Positions 44,575-54,347 are shown, counted from the stretch's first letter. The stretch is DNA of 64,000 nucleotides from Photobacterium aphoticum (GCF_001029435.1 NZ_LDOV01000016.1:124001-188000); one strand, 5' to 3'. Translations and numbers: made by a program. Notes: generated from the sequence alone by a model not told the origin.

Positions 44575-46284
44575 ATGGAAATGACAATAATTACATTCTT
44601 GCTGTTCACCGGATTTGTCATCTGGTTTACCTACAACAAAGTCAAAAATTCGAATAACGATTCACACGATGGTTTCTTCTTAGGCGGTCGCTCGCTGACT
44701 GGCCCGATGATTGCCTCATCCCTGATCTTAACCAACCTCAGTGCCACCAGCTTTGTTGGCATGTCAGCACAGTCTTACACCTACAACATGTCGGTGATGG
44801 GCTGGGAAGTGGCCAGTGGTGTCACACTGGTGATGATCGCCCTGTTCTTGGTGCCTCGCTACCTTAAGCAAGGGATCACCACCGTTCCGGACTTTCTGGA
44901 AAGCCGCTACGATTTGGGCGTGAAGAAGTTCGTGACCCTGCTGTTCCTGTGCCAGTACATCATCAACATTTTGCCAACCACCCTTTATGCGGGCGCGGTC
45001 GTACTGACCGGTATCTTTGATATTCAAGGTATTCTGGGTATCACGGAATTCCAAGCTATCGCCCTGATCAGCGCCACGATTGGTCTGCTGGGCTTCTTCT
45101 ATGCCATTTACGGCGGCCTGAAAGCGGTGGTGATTGCCGATACCATTAACGGTGTAGGCTTGATCATCGGCGGGATGATGATCCCGGTATTTGGCCTGTT
45201 TGCACTGGGTAACGGCAGCTTCATGGCGGGTCTGGATACCCTGCTATACGCTGCGCCAGAGAAACTGCAATCGGTCGGTACTAACAGCGATCCCCTGCCG
45301 TTCTCGACCCTGTTTACCGGTCTGCTACTGGTGAACCTGTACTACTGGGGCACGGATCAGTCGATCATCCAGCGTGCACTGGGTGCGAAAAACCTGAAAG
45401 AAGGCCAGAAAGGCGTGATTTGGGCGGGCGCAATTAAAGTAATTTCACCGCTGTTCCTGATCATCCCGGGCATCATTGCCTTCCACATGTTCGGTGCCAA
45501 TGCCGGTAACCCAGATGTGATGTACACCCGCTTAGTAAATGAAGTGCTACCAAAGCCGTTGGTGGGCTTCTTCGTGGCGGTCATGTTTGGTGCGATTCTG
45601 TCTACGTTTAACGGCGTACTGAACAGCTCTACCACGCTGTTTGCTCTGAACGTCTACAAACCGATTTTTGCCAAAGAAGGCTTGAGTGACCAAGCCTTAG
45701 TAGCAAAAGGTCAGGTGTTTGGTGTGGTGATTGCGATTATCGCGATTTGTATTGCTCCCTTCATCATGTATGCCCCTGAAGGCTTATTCCAATACCTACA
45801 GATGGTCGCGGGCTTCTTCAGTGTGCCTATCTTCACTATCGTGTTTGTGGGTTACATTTCTAAGCGTGTACCGGCCATTGCCGCCAAAGTCGCTCTGGTG
45901 GTGTTCGTGAGCTCTTATGCGTCAATGCAGTTGATTTTCGACACCCCTATTCACTTCCTGCACCAACTGGCGATTCTGTTTGTGGTATGTACCACGCTGA
46001 TGTTCATCATTGGTCACTTTGCGCCACGTGAGTCTGATTACGTGATGCCAGTGAATGAAAGCATGGACGTGACACCGTGGGAATTCCGCTTTGAAGCCTC
46101 TGCCGTGATCCTGTACATGGTTCTGGGCGCTTACGTGATGTTCAGTAATGTGGGCTTTGTGTCTGACGACCCTACCTTCATGCAGGTATACGGTCTGTGT
46201 GGCTTGGTGATGCTTGTGGGTATCCTTCACCAATACAAAAAGAAGAAAGGCACCCAAGCGCTGGCAACGGCCAACGCGCAGTAA
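44575..46284 (+). CDS. Sodium:solute symporter (SSS/SLC5), probably sugar
   Basis: A 569-residue inner-membrane symporter of the SSS family. Signs are FFLGGRSLTGPMIASSLILT, NLSATSFVGMSAQSY (Na2-site region), FYAIYGGLKAVVIADTINGV (the YGGL-AV motif), NLYYWGTDQSIIQRALGAKN (very like the vSGLT segment NLYYWGFNQYIIQRTLAAK) and GAILSTFNGVLNSSTTLF. vSGLT of Vibrio parahaemolyticus carries galactose and glucose. With a GH36 gene 138 bases upstream, import of an alpha-galactoside or galactose is inferred. AAGGA lies seven bases before the ATG, and the frame open to 44521 is rejected. Confidence 0.88.
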   Translation: MEMTIITFLLFTGFVIWFTYNKVKNSNNDSHDGFFLGGRSLTGPMIASSLILTNLSATSFVGMSAQSYTYNMSVMGWEVASGVTLVMIALFLVPRYLKQGITTVPDFLESRYDLGVKKFVTLLFLCQYIINILPTTLYAGAVVLTGIFDIQGILGITEFQAIALISATIGLLGFFYAIYGGLKAVVIADTINGVGLIIGGMMIPVFGLFALGNGSFMAGLDTLLYAAPEKLQSVGTNSDPLPFSTLFTGLLLVNLYYWGTDQSIIQRALGAKNLKEGQKGVIWAGAIKVISPLFLIIPGIIAFHMFGANAGNPDVMYTRLVNEVLPKPLVGFFVAVMFGAILSTFNGVLNSSTTLFALNVYKPIFAKEGLSDQALVAKGQVFGVVIAIIAICIAPFIMYAPEGLFQYLQMVAGFFSVPIFTIVFVGYISKRVPAIAAKVALVVFVSSYASMQLIFDTPIHFLHQLAILFVVCTTLMFIIGHFAPRESDYVMPVNESMDVTPWEFRFEASAVILYMVLGAYVMFSNVGFVSDDPTFMQVYGLCGLVMLVGILHQYKKKKGTQALATANAQ

Positions 46285-46356
46285 GTCATAGGCGATAAGC
46301 CATACGCGGTAATTTATACGCAATAGACTAATCAGTCCTTTCAGTTGGCTCATTTC

Positions 46357-46387
46357 ACGGCCTCGCCTTTCGGTGAGGCCGTTTTTT
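46357..46387 (+). terminator. Terminator of the symporter gene
   Basis: ACGGCCTC (46357-46364) pairs with GAGGCCGT (46375-46382), followed by six T residues. Confidence 0.85.
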
Positions 46388-46388
46388 A

Positions 46389-46838
46389 TCACTGCGGCAA
46401 ACACACTTTATCAAACAAATTATCAACGTGTTGAGGTTTGAAGGCTTTCACCTCTTCAGGTATATCTTCTCCGGTATAAACAGCATGCACGTATGTATAA
46501 ACTTGAGGCTCAACCACTTCTTCTAATACGTAACTGGGTTTGGCACGCTGCCCCATCAACACACTGTATTGGGCAACGGGAAAATGCGGGGCTGATTGAG
46601 CAGAAACAACCTGCACCGATTCACCATAAGTCGCGATGGCTTCATTCAGATATGCAGACCAATCAGCATACCATTCAGAGTCATCCACCGGAGCCTCACC
46701 CAAAACAACCACACTGTCGCCACGCTGGTAGGCCTGACAGAGTCGTTGTTCGGCCTCCGTTAAGGCGAAAACATCACCGGCGTGACTCATCCCTACCACG
46801 GCACTTAGCCATGCCACTGTTGCAATTCTTGTCTTCAT
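46389..46838 (-). CDS. Secreted protein of unknown function
   Basis: A 149-residue protein with a Sec signal peptide (MKTRIATVAWLSAVVGMSHA, cleavage near HAGD). The mature part is acidic with two cysteines (RLCQAYQ and KVCLPQ at the very end), which suggests a disulphide-linked periplasmic protein. No family is recognised. AAGGA precedes the ATG by six bases. It stands alone, back to back with the symporter terminator. Confidence 0.65.
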   Translation of the reverse strand: MKTRIATVAWLSAVVGMSHAGDVFALTEAEQRLCQAYQRGDSVVVLGEAPVDDSEWYADWSAYLNEAIATYGESVQVVSAQSAPHFPVAQYSVLMGQRAKPSYVLEEVVEPQVYTYVHAVYTGEDIPEEVKAFKPQHVDNLFDKVCLPQ

Positions 46839-46940
46839 TCACCATCCTTAGTGCGATATACAATACTCAACCCTTCCCATATAGGGCGCATTGGGTACTG
46901 TAATCAAAACACCTCACCATGAACAGAACCGATGGCATCA

Positions 46941-47891
46941 TCACACCAAGACAACCGCCCCGCCGTGATCCACCAGCCCGTGGGTAACATGCACTTCTTT
47001 TTGTTTCGACACAGCTACCGCCTCGATGCCCGGTTGCTGATTGATATACTCAATTGCTTGTGTGATGGAAGGTAAGAAGCCTGCCGTACTCCAAATTTCC
47101 CCGTCCACGGAATGCTGAGAGATGATCGTCAAACTCGCCATGTCAGTGTCAATCGGCATGCCGGTTTGCGCATCCAGCAGGTGATGATAGCACTGTCCGT
47201 TAGCGTGAAAGAACCGCTCATTAATACCGGAAGTCACCATCGACATGCCTGTTAATGGCACCACGCGCAGGATTTCACCGCGCGTCCCGAAAGGATCCTG
47301 AATGCCGACATTCCATGCCTGATTGTCGTTCTTCGGAGAGTGGCCAATGGTCAACACATTGCCGCCTAAACTGATGAAACCGTTTTCGACACCGGCCGCT
47401 ACCAGGCGCTGTTTCACTTGATCCGCAAAATAGCCTTTGGCAATCGCGCCCAAATCAATCTCCATCCCCGCTTGAGTGAGATAGACCGTGTGATGCTGCG
47501 CATCAAGAATGATGTTTTGCGGATCAACCTGTGTGAGCTTTTCCGTGATCGTCGCGGCACTTGGCACGTGAGCATCTTTAAAACCAATGCGCCACGCTTT
47601 CACCAACGGGCCAATGGCGATATTGAACGGATTGCGCTGATCGGCGCTGTGCTGTTGGGCAAGCTGGATCAGATTAAACAGATCCGGCTGCACCTTTACC
47701 GGGGCGATCCCCGCTTGCTGATTCACCCGCATCAATTCCGAGTCCGGCTGATTGACGGTAAAGCGCTGCGCATACTGGGCCAATTGCTGATAAGCCTGTT
47801 TGATCAGGCGCTCACCATCCGGGTGATACACCACCAGATCAATGAAAGTGCCCATCATTTCAAACCGCGCGCGATAATTGGTCATGTTCAT
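46941..47891 (-). CDS. apbE: FAD:protein FMN transferase, cytoplasmic type
   Basis: A 316-residue ApbE enzyme, which splits FAD and attaches FMN to a Thr in a Dxx(S/T)GA(S/T) motif of target proteins. Landmarks: ARFEMMGTFIDLVVY (start of fold), FTVNQPDSELMRVNQ, FNIAIGPLVKAW, MEIDLGAIAKGYFADQV, NGFISLGGNVLTIG and the Mg-site TDMASLTIIS. There is no signal peptide or lipobox, unlike the exported ApbE proteins, so it works in the cytoplasm. Its obvious target is the adjacent fusion reductase, which has the motif. A terminator separates the two genes on the minus strand, and the frame extending upstream through it is rejected. The ribosome-binding site is weak. Confidence 0.88.
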   Translation of the reverse strand: MNMTNYRARFEMMGTFIDLVVYHPDGERLIKQAYQQLAQYAQRFTVNQPDSELMRVNQQAGIAPVKVQPDLFNLIQLAQQHSADQRNPFNIAIGPLVKAWRIGFKDAHVPSAATITEKLTQVDPQNIILDAQHHTVYLTQAGMEIDLGAIAKGYFADQVKQRLVAAGVENGFISLGGNVLTIGHSPKNDNQAWNVGIQDPFGTRGEILRVVPLTGMSMVTSGINERFFHANGQCYHHLLDAQTGMPIDTDMASLTIISQHSVDGEIWSTAGFLPSITQAIEYINQQPGIEAVAVSKQKEVHVTHGLVDHGGAVVLV

Positions 47892-47917
47892 GCTGTTGAT
47901 TGTCCGGTTTTCAATAC

Positions 47918-47946
47918 GAAAAAAGAGGGAAGCATGGCTCCCCTCT
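47918..47946 (-). terminator. Terminator between the fusion reductase and apbE
   Basis: Read on the minus strand, AGAGGGGAGC and GCTTCCCTCT (47937-47946 with 47924-47933) form a ten-pair stem with one G-U, then five T residues (47919-47923). It ends about 27 bases before the apbE start. Confidence 0.75.
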
Positions 47947-48011
47947 CTCATTTTTTTCTATTCAGAACGTTAGTTCATGACCCTTGTTCATGACAGGATC
48001 TATCACCGACA

Positions 48012-51000
48012 TCAATGACGCTCAGCGGCACTGTTACCAGCGATACGGCCGTAAGTGAAGATATCAATCAAGGCATTACCGCCCAGACGGTTACCGGCGT
48101 GGATGCCGCCTGTCACTTCACCCGCTGCGTACAGACCTTGAATGATGTTGCCATCTTTGCCGATCACACGTGCTTGGGTATCAATCTTCAAGCCACCCAT
48201 GGTGTGGTGAACCGAAGGCTGACGCGGTGTCGCGTAGAACGGTGCTTGATCCACTTTCAAACCAAATGCGCTCTTACGGAATTCCGGATCGTGGCCTTGG
48301 TCAACATAACCGTTGTACTGCTCGATAGTATGCGTCAGTACGTCTGCCGGCACGCCAATTTTCTCTGCCAATGCTTCCAGCGTGTCTGCCTGAATGATGA
48401 TGCCTTCTTTGATTTCTCGCTCGATGGTTTCATCGGAAGTATTCGCCGCCGTTTGGCGGATCTTCTCATCGGCAATCATGTAGATCAGGCCGCCGTTATC
48501 AAAGAACGCGTCAGACAACACATCGCGGCTACCGCATTCATCCACAAAGCGTTTACCTTGCTGATTCACGAACACAAAGTTCTCTGGCGGCACAATCAAG
48601 CCGGTCAGCAATGCGCCCGATTTCGGATCGCCCACTGGCATTAACTGCACAAAGCCCATCCCCACCAGTTCCGCACCGGCTTTTTCACCGATTTCAATAC
48701 CGTCACCCACCAAGGCTGGCGAGTTCGTGGTTTTGATGTCGTCCGCGATTTCTTTCCAGTACGTGTTGTACTTCTTGATCATCTGGGTATTGGCACCGAA
48801 GCCGCCAGAGGCCATCACCACACCGTGATTCACGCGCAACACTAGCTTGGTGCCGTTCGCTTGTACCGCGTTGATGCCGACCACTTTGCCGTCTTCCACG
48901 ATCAGATCGGTCGCACGGGTATCGGTAATAATGCGGCCATTCTGCTCTTTAATGCGCTGTTGCAGTTTGTCGACAAACTCCACGCCTTTCGGACGTTTTG
49001 GTTTATGCGCACGACGCCACAGGGCACCGACCGGAATTTCCACCACACTGCGATCAAAGTCGATACCTTTTTCGCTCAACCAATCAACCGATTCCATTGC
49101 ACGGGATGTCAGTGTTTCCACCAAGTCATACTGACCGTAAATTGACTCACCATTCAGATCGGTACGCTTACCGCCCAAATAGGTTTGAATGCGGTGCAGC
49201 TCGACAGAATCAAACAGGTACGGTTTACCTGCCGCCATATCGGTGAAGTAATTGTCTAACTGAGATTTCAGTACGTTGAAATCCTTCAGATATTCACCCA
49301 CAAATTCAGATACCGGCGTTTTCGCCAATTGCATCAGGGTTTCTTTTTCGCCCGCCAACGCTGGGAAGTCGTTTTGCCATTCCGGCTCCGCCGCGTTCAC
49401 CCAACCGCCAGTGCGCACGGTGTTACCGCCAATGGCTGGGAATTTTTCTAGCAGGATGACTGACTTGCCTTTGTCCAGCGCAGTCAGTGCCGCACTCAAA
49501 CCGGCACCGCCGCCGCCCACTACAACAATGTCTACGGTTTCTTCAATGGTTTTCGATGACCATTCCACCGCTTCTTTGGCTTTGCAGCGCAAGGCTTCAG
49601 AGTTACCACCCGCGAGATCCACCGCGTTCGACACGCCATCAATCACTGCTTGGCTACTCACGGTTGCACCTGAAATCACGTCAATGTTCAGGGTTTGCCC
49701 TTCAAGGATCTGCTGGGGAATACGCTCAAACGCAGGGTTGGCGATACCGTCAGACTCTTTCGACGAATCAACAAAAATCTCCAGGATTTGATCGTCAGAG
49801 AACGTCACCGTCACCGGTAAATCACCATTGTGACCACGACCATACGCCGTGTACTCGCCAGCATTGAACTTGATTGGCACGTTTTGCAGTTCTTTAATGC
49901 GCTGGTGCTTCAAGGCTTCCGCCGCACTGTCGACAATCATGTAATCCATGATTTCCCACAATGGGGTTGGGATGTGCAACGCGTGCTGCTGGGCAATATC
50001 GGCAAATTCTGCGCAGGTTTCATCGTTCAGTGCTTTGGTCGCCCACGTTGGCTCAACCAAGTACCCTTTACCGACACTCACCATGTCGTAACCCTGTGCC
50101 AGCGCGTTTTCTGCGTCTGCACGTTGGGCAATGCCACCCACCCCGATCACCGGGACTTTTGCCACGTTTTCAGATTGCAGCGTGCGGTATTTGTTGATCA
50201 ACAGTTCGGCATCTTCTGGCGTGACAATCGAGTTACGCGCCCAGCTACCCATTGAGAAGTGGAAGTAATCCAGACCGTGCGCAGCCAGTTTATCCAGCAG
50301 GAACATGGTCTCGTCAAAACGGATACCCGGCTGTTCAATTTCTTCCGGAGAGAAACGGTAACCGACGATGAAATCGGTTTTGCCGTGCTCGCGAGCAACA
50401 TCTTTGGTTTTGGCAAGAATCGCCAATGGGAAACGGGTGCGGCGTTCAATGTTTCCGCCCCATTTATCATGGCGACGGTTAGAGTGTGGAGAGAAGAATT
50501 GCTGGATCAGGTAGGTGTTGGCACCGTGAATTTCAACGCCATCAAAACCGGCTTCAATGGCACGGCGTACAGCCTGACCGAAGTGGTCGATCATCGCTTC
50601 GATCTGATCTTTGGTCATTTCCAGTGGGGTTTCAGCGTTATCACGCAATGCCGCGACAGGGCTGGCTGAAATCGGTTGATGACCACCGTTAAATTCCGGG
50701 TTCGCCATACGGCCCGCGTGGTAGATCTGCAAAATGGCTTTTGAGCCGTTGGCTTTGATCGCCCCAGCCAGTTGCTTCAAGCCGGCCACTTTGCTGTCGG
50801 TATCAATACCTAATGCGCCAGGGAAAGCACGGCCGTAATTTTCAACGAACGCACTTTCTACGATAATGGCACCGGCATCACCGGAACGCGCCGCGTAGTA
50901 GTTGACCATTTCTTGCGTCACACCACCGTCAAAAAACGCAGATTGAATAGTCATGGGTGCCATTACGATGCGGTTCTTTAACGTGACCCCTGATTGAAAT

Positions 51001-51026
51001 ACGATTTCATCGACTAACTGAGCCAT
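48012..51026 (-). CDS. OYE-FMN_bind-FAD fusion NADH:enoate reductase (fumarate/acrylate reductase type)
   Basis: A 1004-residue three-domain flavoprotein. Domain 1 (about 1-360) is an old-yellow-enzyme-like NADH:flavin oxidoreductase (KNRIVMAPMTIQSAF, GVEIHGANTYLIQQFFSPHS, SNRRHDKWGG). Domain 2 (about 385-475) is an FMN-binding domain with the flavinylation motif DVISGATVSS; FMN would be attached to Thr455. Domain 3 (about 500-1004) is a flavocytochrome c/fumarate reductase FAD module (VVVGGGGAGLSAALTALDKG, GGNTVRTGGWVNAA, GLYAAGEVTGGIHAGNRLGG). Enzymes of this layout in Klebsiella and Vibrio are soluble NADH reductases for fumarate or acrylate-type acids and cytoplasmic. The substrate here is unknown. 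The ATG at 51026 has AAGGAAAG upstream. ApbE is encoded downstream. Confidence 0.88.
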   Translation of the reverse strand: MAQLVDEIVFQSGVTLKNRIVMAPMTIQSAFFDGGVTQEMVNYYAARSGDAGAIIVESAFVENYGRAFPGALGIDTDSKVAGLKQLAGAIKANGSKAILQIYHAGRMANPEFNGGHQPISASPVAALRDNAETPLEMTKDQIEAMIDHFGQAVRRAIEAGFDGVEIHGANTYLIQQFFSPHSNRRHDKWGGNIERRTRFPLAILAKTKDVAREHGKTDFIVGYRFSPEEIEQPGIRFDETMFLLDKLAAHGLDYFHFSMGSWARNSIVTPEDAELLINKYRTLQSENVAKVPVIGVGGIAQRADAENALAQGYDMVSVGKGYLVEPTWATKALNDETCAEFADIAQQHALHIPTPLWEIMDYMIVDSAAEALKHQRIKELQNVPIKFNAGEYTAYGRGHNGDLPVTVTFSDDQILEIFVDSSKESDGIANPAFERIPQQILEGQTLNIDVISGATVSSQAVIDGVSNAVDLAGGNSEALRCKAKEAVEWSSKTIEETVDIVVVGGGGAGLSAALTALDKGKSVILLEKFPAIGGNTVRTGGWVNAAEPEWQNDFPALAGEKETLMQLAKTPVSEFVGEYLKDFNVLKSQLDNYFTDMAAGKPYLFDSVELHRIQTYLGGKRTDLNGESIYGQYDLVETLTSRAMESVDWLSEKGIDFDRSVVEIPVGALWRRAHKPKRPKGVEFVDKLQQRIKEQNGRIITDTRATDLIVEDGKVVGINAVQANGTKLVLRVNHGVVMASGGFGANTQMIKKYNTYWKEIADDIKTTNSPALVGDGIEIGEKAGAELVGMGFVQLMPVGDPKSGALLTGLIVPPENFVFVNQQGKRFVDECGSRDVLSDAFFDNGGLIYMIADEKIRQTAANTSDETIEREIKEGIIIQADTLEALAEKIGVPADVLTHTIEQYNGYVDQGHDPEFRKSAFGLKVDQAPFYATPRQPSVHHTMGGLKIDTQARVIGKDGNIIQGLYAAGEVTGGIHAGNRLGGNALIDIFTYGRIAGNSAAERH

Positions 51027-52003
51027 CAAACTTTCCTTCTTACAGATTAATTCTCATAGAAAAATCATTGGCAATAAACACCCATGCCTTTGCTATAAGA
51101 ACAAATACACATTCCGTCGATTACGCGTGACAACGCCATAGGATGTAAAATACATCCGCGTGAAATAAAAAATGAAAACAGGGTTATCCTTGCGTGTGTT
51201 TTAAAATATCGCTGAAGAGAAAAACACGCTGAGTAAATAACCCTAAAAATACTAATGATTTGATCGCATGAGTAAAATGAATCCTTTGCATTTTTTGTAT
51301 GACAAAAATGCATTGATACTCAGTCTGGCTGCATTCCAGATACACATGGTAACCACCATGTTACGGACAACCCTTTGAAAACCCAGAACAGAACAGCAAC
51401 AAATAACTTTAAAAACATGAGGATGAATAAATAATGCATCCATAACACTTCACTTGACTCATTCTCTCCATTTAACAATTCCCTTGCTTTTCATCGCATT
51501 ATTTCGCTCAGTGATGCATGTACCATAATGTGCACTGGCGCACACTTTTCATTTCAATACAAATATCTACGCCATCTCATCACAGCCGATAGCGTTTTCA
51601 TTTAGCATTATTTCGCGACCGCATATAATGTGCATAATTGTGATGGGACACACACAAAAACAAGTTATCTCCGACGGGATAATAACCCTATTTACGCCAT
51701 TCGATTTATTCCATCATTAATATATCCATCACTACCTACATTATGCGTTGGCATATAAATGACGTGGAACTTCACTAACGTTACAAACAAAGACTCACAG
51801 ACAAACTGCGTCTCGCACACTGACGGTCGTGATTTCTTACACATTCTTTGTGTCCCTTTGTCTGTGCTTCCTTTTGTGCCTTGCTTCTTTTTATGCCTTT
51901 CCTTCTCTGTTCTCTCTTCTTTTTTCTCTGCTTTTTCTTCTTTGATTTTCCTAGAAACGCGTCCCTCGCAAACTCGCCCCTCCCCCTCACTTTGATGATT
52001 TTA
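51027..52003. other. Long intergenic region with a polypyrimidine tract
   Basis: Nearly 1 kb without a convincing gene between the fusion reductase and galE. The half nearer the reductase is A+T-rich and should hold its promoter. At about 51845-51953 the plus strand is almost all C and T with scattered G, a strong strand bias. No known RNA family was recognised. Confidence 0.5.
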
Positions 52004-52065
52004 GTGTAAACGTTTACACCAATGTGACTACAATCACAGTCAGCGGAAATCGACCTTGTTACACT
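52004..52065 (+). promoter_or_regulatory. gal operon promoter: GalR operator, CRP site, -10
   Basis: GTGTAAACGTTTACAC (52004-52019) is a perfect 16-bp GalR-type palindrome. After 3 bp comes a perfect CRP site, TGTGACTACAATCACA (52023-52038). A -10-like TACACT lies at 52060-52065. The centres are 19 bp apart, as with the external operator and CRP in the E. coli gal promoter, and the -10 agrees with CRP at -41.5 and a start near 52072. Confidence 0.85.
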
Positions 52066-52165
52066 GCCTGCAAGTTAAGGATCCGCAGAGCGTGAAATCG
52101 ATGTCGACTCTGCCATCACGATCTTTGTTATCTCGTTTCCGTTACCCAGATAAGGTGAGCGAACA

Positions 52166-53176
52166 GTGAAAGTATTAGTTACAGGCGGTATGGGTTACAT
52201 CGGCAGTCACACTTGCGTACAGATGCTGGAAGCAGGCATGGAGCCGATCATCGTTGATAACCTGTGCAACGCTAAGGCAGAAGTCCTCTCGCGTATCCAC
52301 GCCCTGACGGATCGCACGCCGGTGTTTTATCACGGCGATATTCGTGATGAAGCCTTTCTCGATCAAGTATTTGCCGAGCATGACATCAAAGCCGTTATCC
52401 ACTTTGCGGGCCTGAAAGCGGTCGGTGAATCGGTCGAAAAACCGCTGGAATACTACGACAACAACGTGAACGGCTCTTTGGTATTGGCCCGTTCAATGCG
52501 TAAAGCGGGCGTGAAAAGCCTGATTTTCAGCTCATCGGCCACGGTATACGGCGATCCTGAGATCGTGCCAATCACGGAAGATTCTCCGACTGGCGCAACC
52601 ACGAACCCTTACGGCCGCAGCAAATACATGGTGGAAGAGTGCCTGTCTGATCTGTTCAATGCCGAAAATGACTGGAGCATTACCCTGCTGCGTTACTTCA
52701 ACCCGGTCGGCGCACACCCGTCTGGCACTATGGGTGAAGATCCGCAAGGGATCCCCAATAACCTGATGCCATTTATCGCGCAAGTAGCGGTTGGTCGTCG
52801 TGAAAAACTGTCGGTTTATGGAAACGATTACCCTACGCCGGATGGCACTGGCGTGCGTGATTACATCCACGTGATGGACTTGGCTGACGGCCACATTGCG
52901 GCGCTTAAAGCGGTGGGTGAAAAAGCCGGCCTGCACATTTACAACCTGGGCACCGGTAAAGGTTCCAGCGTATTAGAAATGGTCGACGCCTTTGATCAGG
53001 CCTGTGGCACCCCAGTACCGTATGAACTGTGCCCTCGCCGTCCGGGTGACATCGCAGAATGTTGGGCCAGCACCGACAAAGCCGAGCGCGATTTGGGCTG
53101 GAAAGCCACCCGCACAGTGGCGGAGATGACCGCCGATACATGGCGCTGGCAATCCACCAACCCGAACGGCTACTGA
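52166..53176 (+). CDS. galE: UDP-glucose 4-epimerase
   Basis: A 336-residue extended SDR that interconverts UDP-galactose and UDP-glucose, closing the Leloir pathway. Signs are VTGGMGYIGSHTCVQ (NAD-binding GxxGxxG), FAGLKAVGES, IFSSSATVYGDP (catalytic Ser), YGRSKYMVEE (Tyr-x-x-x-Lys), RYFNPVGAHPSG and GVRDYIHVMDLADGH. It is as long as the E. coli enzyme (338). The leader from the predicted start is about 94 bases. First gene of galETK; the operon is under inferred CRP and GalR control. Confidence 0.95.
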   Translation: MKVLVTGGMGYIGSHTCVQMLEAGMEPIIVDNLCNAKAEVLSRIHALTDRTPVFYHGDIRDEAFLDQVFAEHDIKAVIHFAGLKAVGESVEKPLEYYDNNVNGSLVLARSMRKAGVKSLIFSSSATVYGDPEIVPITEDSPTGATTNPYGRSKYMVEECLSDLFNAENDWSITLLRYFNPVGAHPSGTMGEDPQGIPNNLMPFIAQVAVGRREKLSVYGNDYPTPDGTGVRDYIHVMDLADGHIAALKAVGEKAGLHIYNLGTGKGSSVLEMVDAFDQACGTPVPYELCPRRPGDIAECWASTDKAERDLGWKATRTVAEMTADTWRWQSTNPNGY

Positions 53177-53252
53177 TTCGTAAAACACAAAAGCAGCCAC
53201 GCCAAAACGGCAACAGAAGACTTTTTATTTTGCGCACATTGAGAACACGATA

Positions 53253-54308
53253 ATGGCAAACATTGAATTTAATCCCGTTGATCATCCGCACCGCCGTTAC
53301 AACCCACTGACCGGTCAGTGGATCTTAGTTTCCCCACACCGCGCCAAGCGTCCTTGGAGCGGTCAGGATGAAAAACCGTCTACCGAGCAACTGCCAAGCT
53401 ACGATGAGCAGTGCTTCCTGTGCCCAACCAACAAACGTATTTCCGGTGACGAAAACCCAGATTATCAGGGCACTTACGTATTCAGCAACGACTTTGCCGC
53501 CCTGATGGTGGACTCGCCAGAAGCGCCGCAGTCAAGCAATCCTCTGTTCAAAACGCAGGGCGTACGTGGCCTGAGCCGTGTGATTTGTTTCTCTCCGGAT
53601 CACAGTAAAACGCTGCCAGAACTGTCTGTGCCGCAGATCCGTGGTGTGGTCGACACCTGGAACGAGCAAATCGAAGAGTTGGGTAAAGACTACATCTGGG
53701 TACAGGCGTTCGAGAACAAAGGCGAAGCCATGGGCTGTTCACAGCCGCACCCACACGGTCAGATCTGGGCTAACAGCTTCCTGCCAAACGAGATTGAGCG
53801 CAAAGAACACAACCTGAAAGCGTACTACCAAGAGCATGGTCGCAACCTGTTGGTGGATTACGTGAACGCTGAGTTAGAAGACGGCTCGCGCACCATAGTG
53901 GAAACCGAGCATTGGATTGCGGTCGTGCCTTACTGGGCAGCATGGCCATTTGAAACCATGCTACTGCCAAAAACCCATGTACGCCGCATGAACGAACTGA
54001 CTGACGCACAGCGTGATGACTTGGCACTGGCAATCAAGAAGCTGACCAGCCGTTACGACAACCTGTTCCAGTGTGCGTTCCCGTACTCCATGGGCTGGCA
54101 TTATGCACCGTTCTTTGAAGCGGGCACCGACATTGAACACTGGCAACTACACGCCCTGTTCTACCCGCCACTGCTACGCAGCGCATCTGTCCGCAAATTT
54201 ATGGTGGGCTACGAAATGCTGGCTGAATCTCAGCGTGATTTAACCGCCGAACAAGCAGCACAACGCCTGCGTGATGTGAGCGATGTGCACTACAAGACCG
54301 AAGCATAA
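53253..54308 (+). CDS. galT: Galactose-1-phosphate uridylyltransferase
   Basis: A 351-residue cytoplasmic HIT-superfamily enzyme that moves UMP from UDP-glucose to galactose-1-phosphate. The active-site motif is [13 protein letters not shown], with the nucleophilic histidine in HPHGQ. Zn ligands are in CFLCP (Cys pair) and the C-terminal YAPFFEAG, plus [16 protein letters not shown]. Length agrees with E. coli GalT (348). It follows galE by 76 bases in the same operon. Confidence 0.95.
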   Translation: MANIEFNPVDHPHRRYNPLTGQWILVSPHRAKRPWSGQDEKPSTEQLPSYDEQCFLCPTNKRISGDENPDYQGTYVFSNDFAALMVDSPEAPQSSNPLFKTQGVRGLSRVICFSPDHSKTLPELSVPQIRGVVDTWNEQIEELGKDYIWVQAFENKGEAMGCSQPHPHGQIWANSFLPNEIERKEHNLKAYYQEHGRNLLVDYVNAELEDGSRTIVETEHWIAVVPYWAAWPFETMLLPKTHVRRMNELTDAQRDDLALAIKKLTSRYDNLFQCAFPYSMGWHYAPFFEAGTDIEHWQLHALFYPPLLRSASVRKFMVGYEMLAESQRDLTAEQAAQRLRDVSDVHYKTEA

Positions 54309-54347
54309 CGGTACGTAAAGCAGATAACTAAACCGGCTTATTTTTCC

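Noticed and set aside
51781-51990. Minus-strand frame encoding a very lysine/arginine-rich 69-residue peptide
   Set aside because: It is only the complement of the polypyrimidine tract; the composition is explained by the base bias and there is no ribosome-binding site.
52092-52142. Internal GalR operator in the galE leader
   Set aside because: Candidates at 52092-52107 and 52127-52142 match too few consensus positions to be called.
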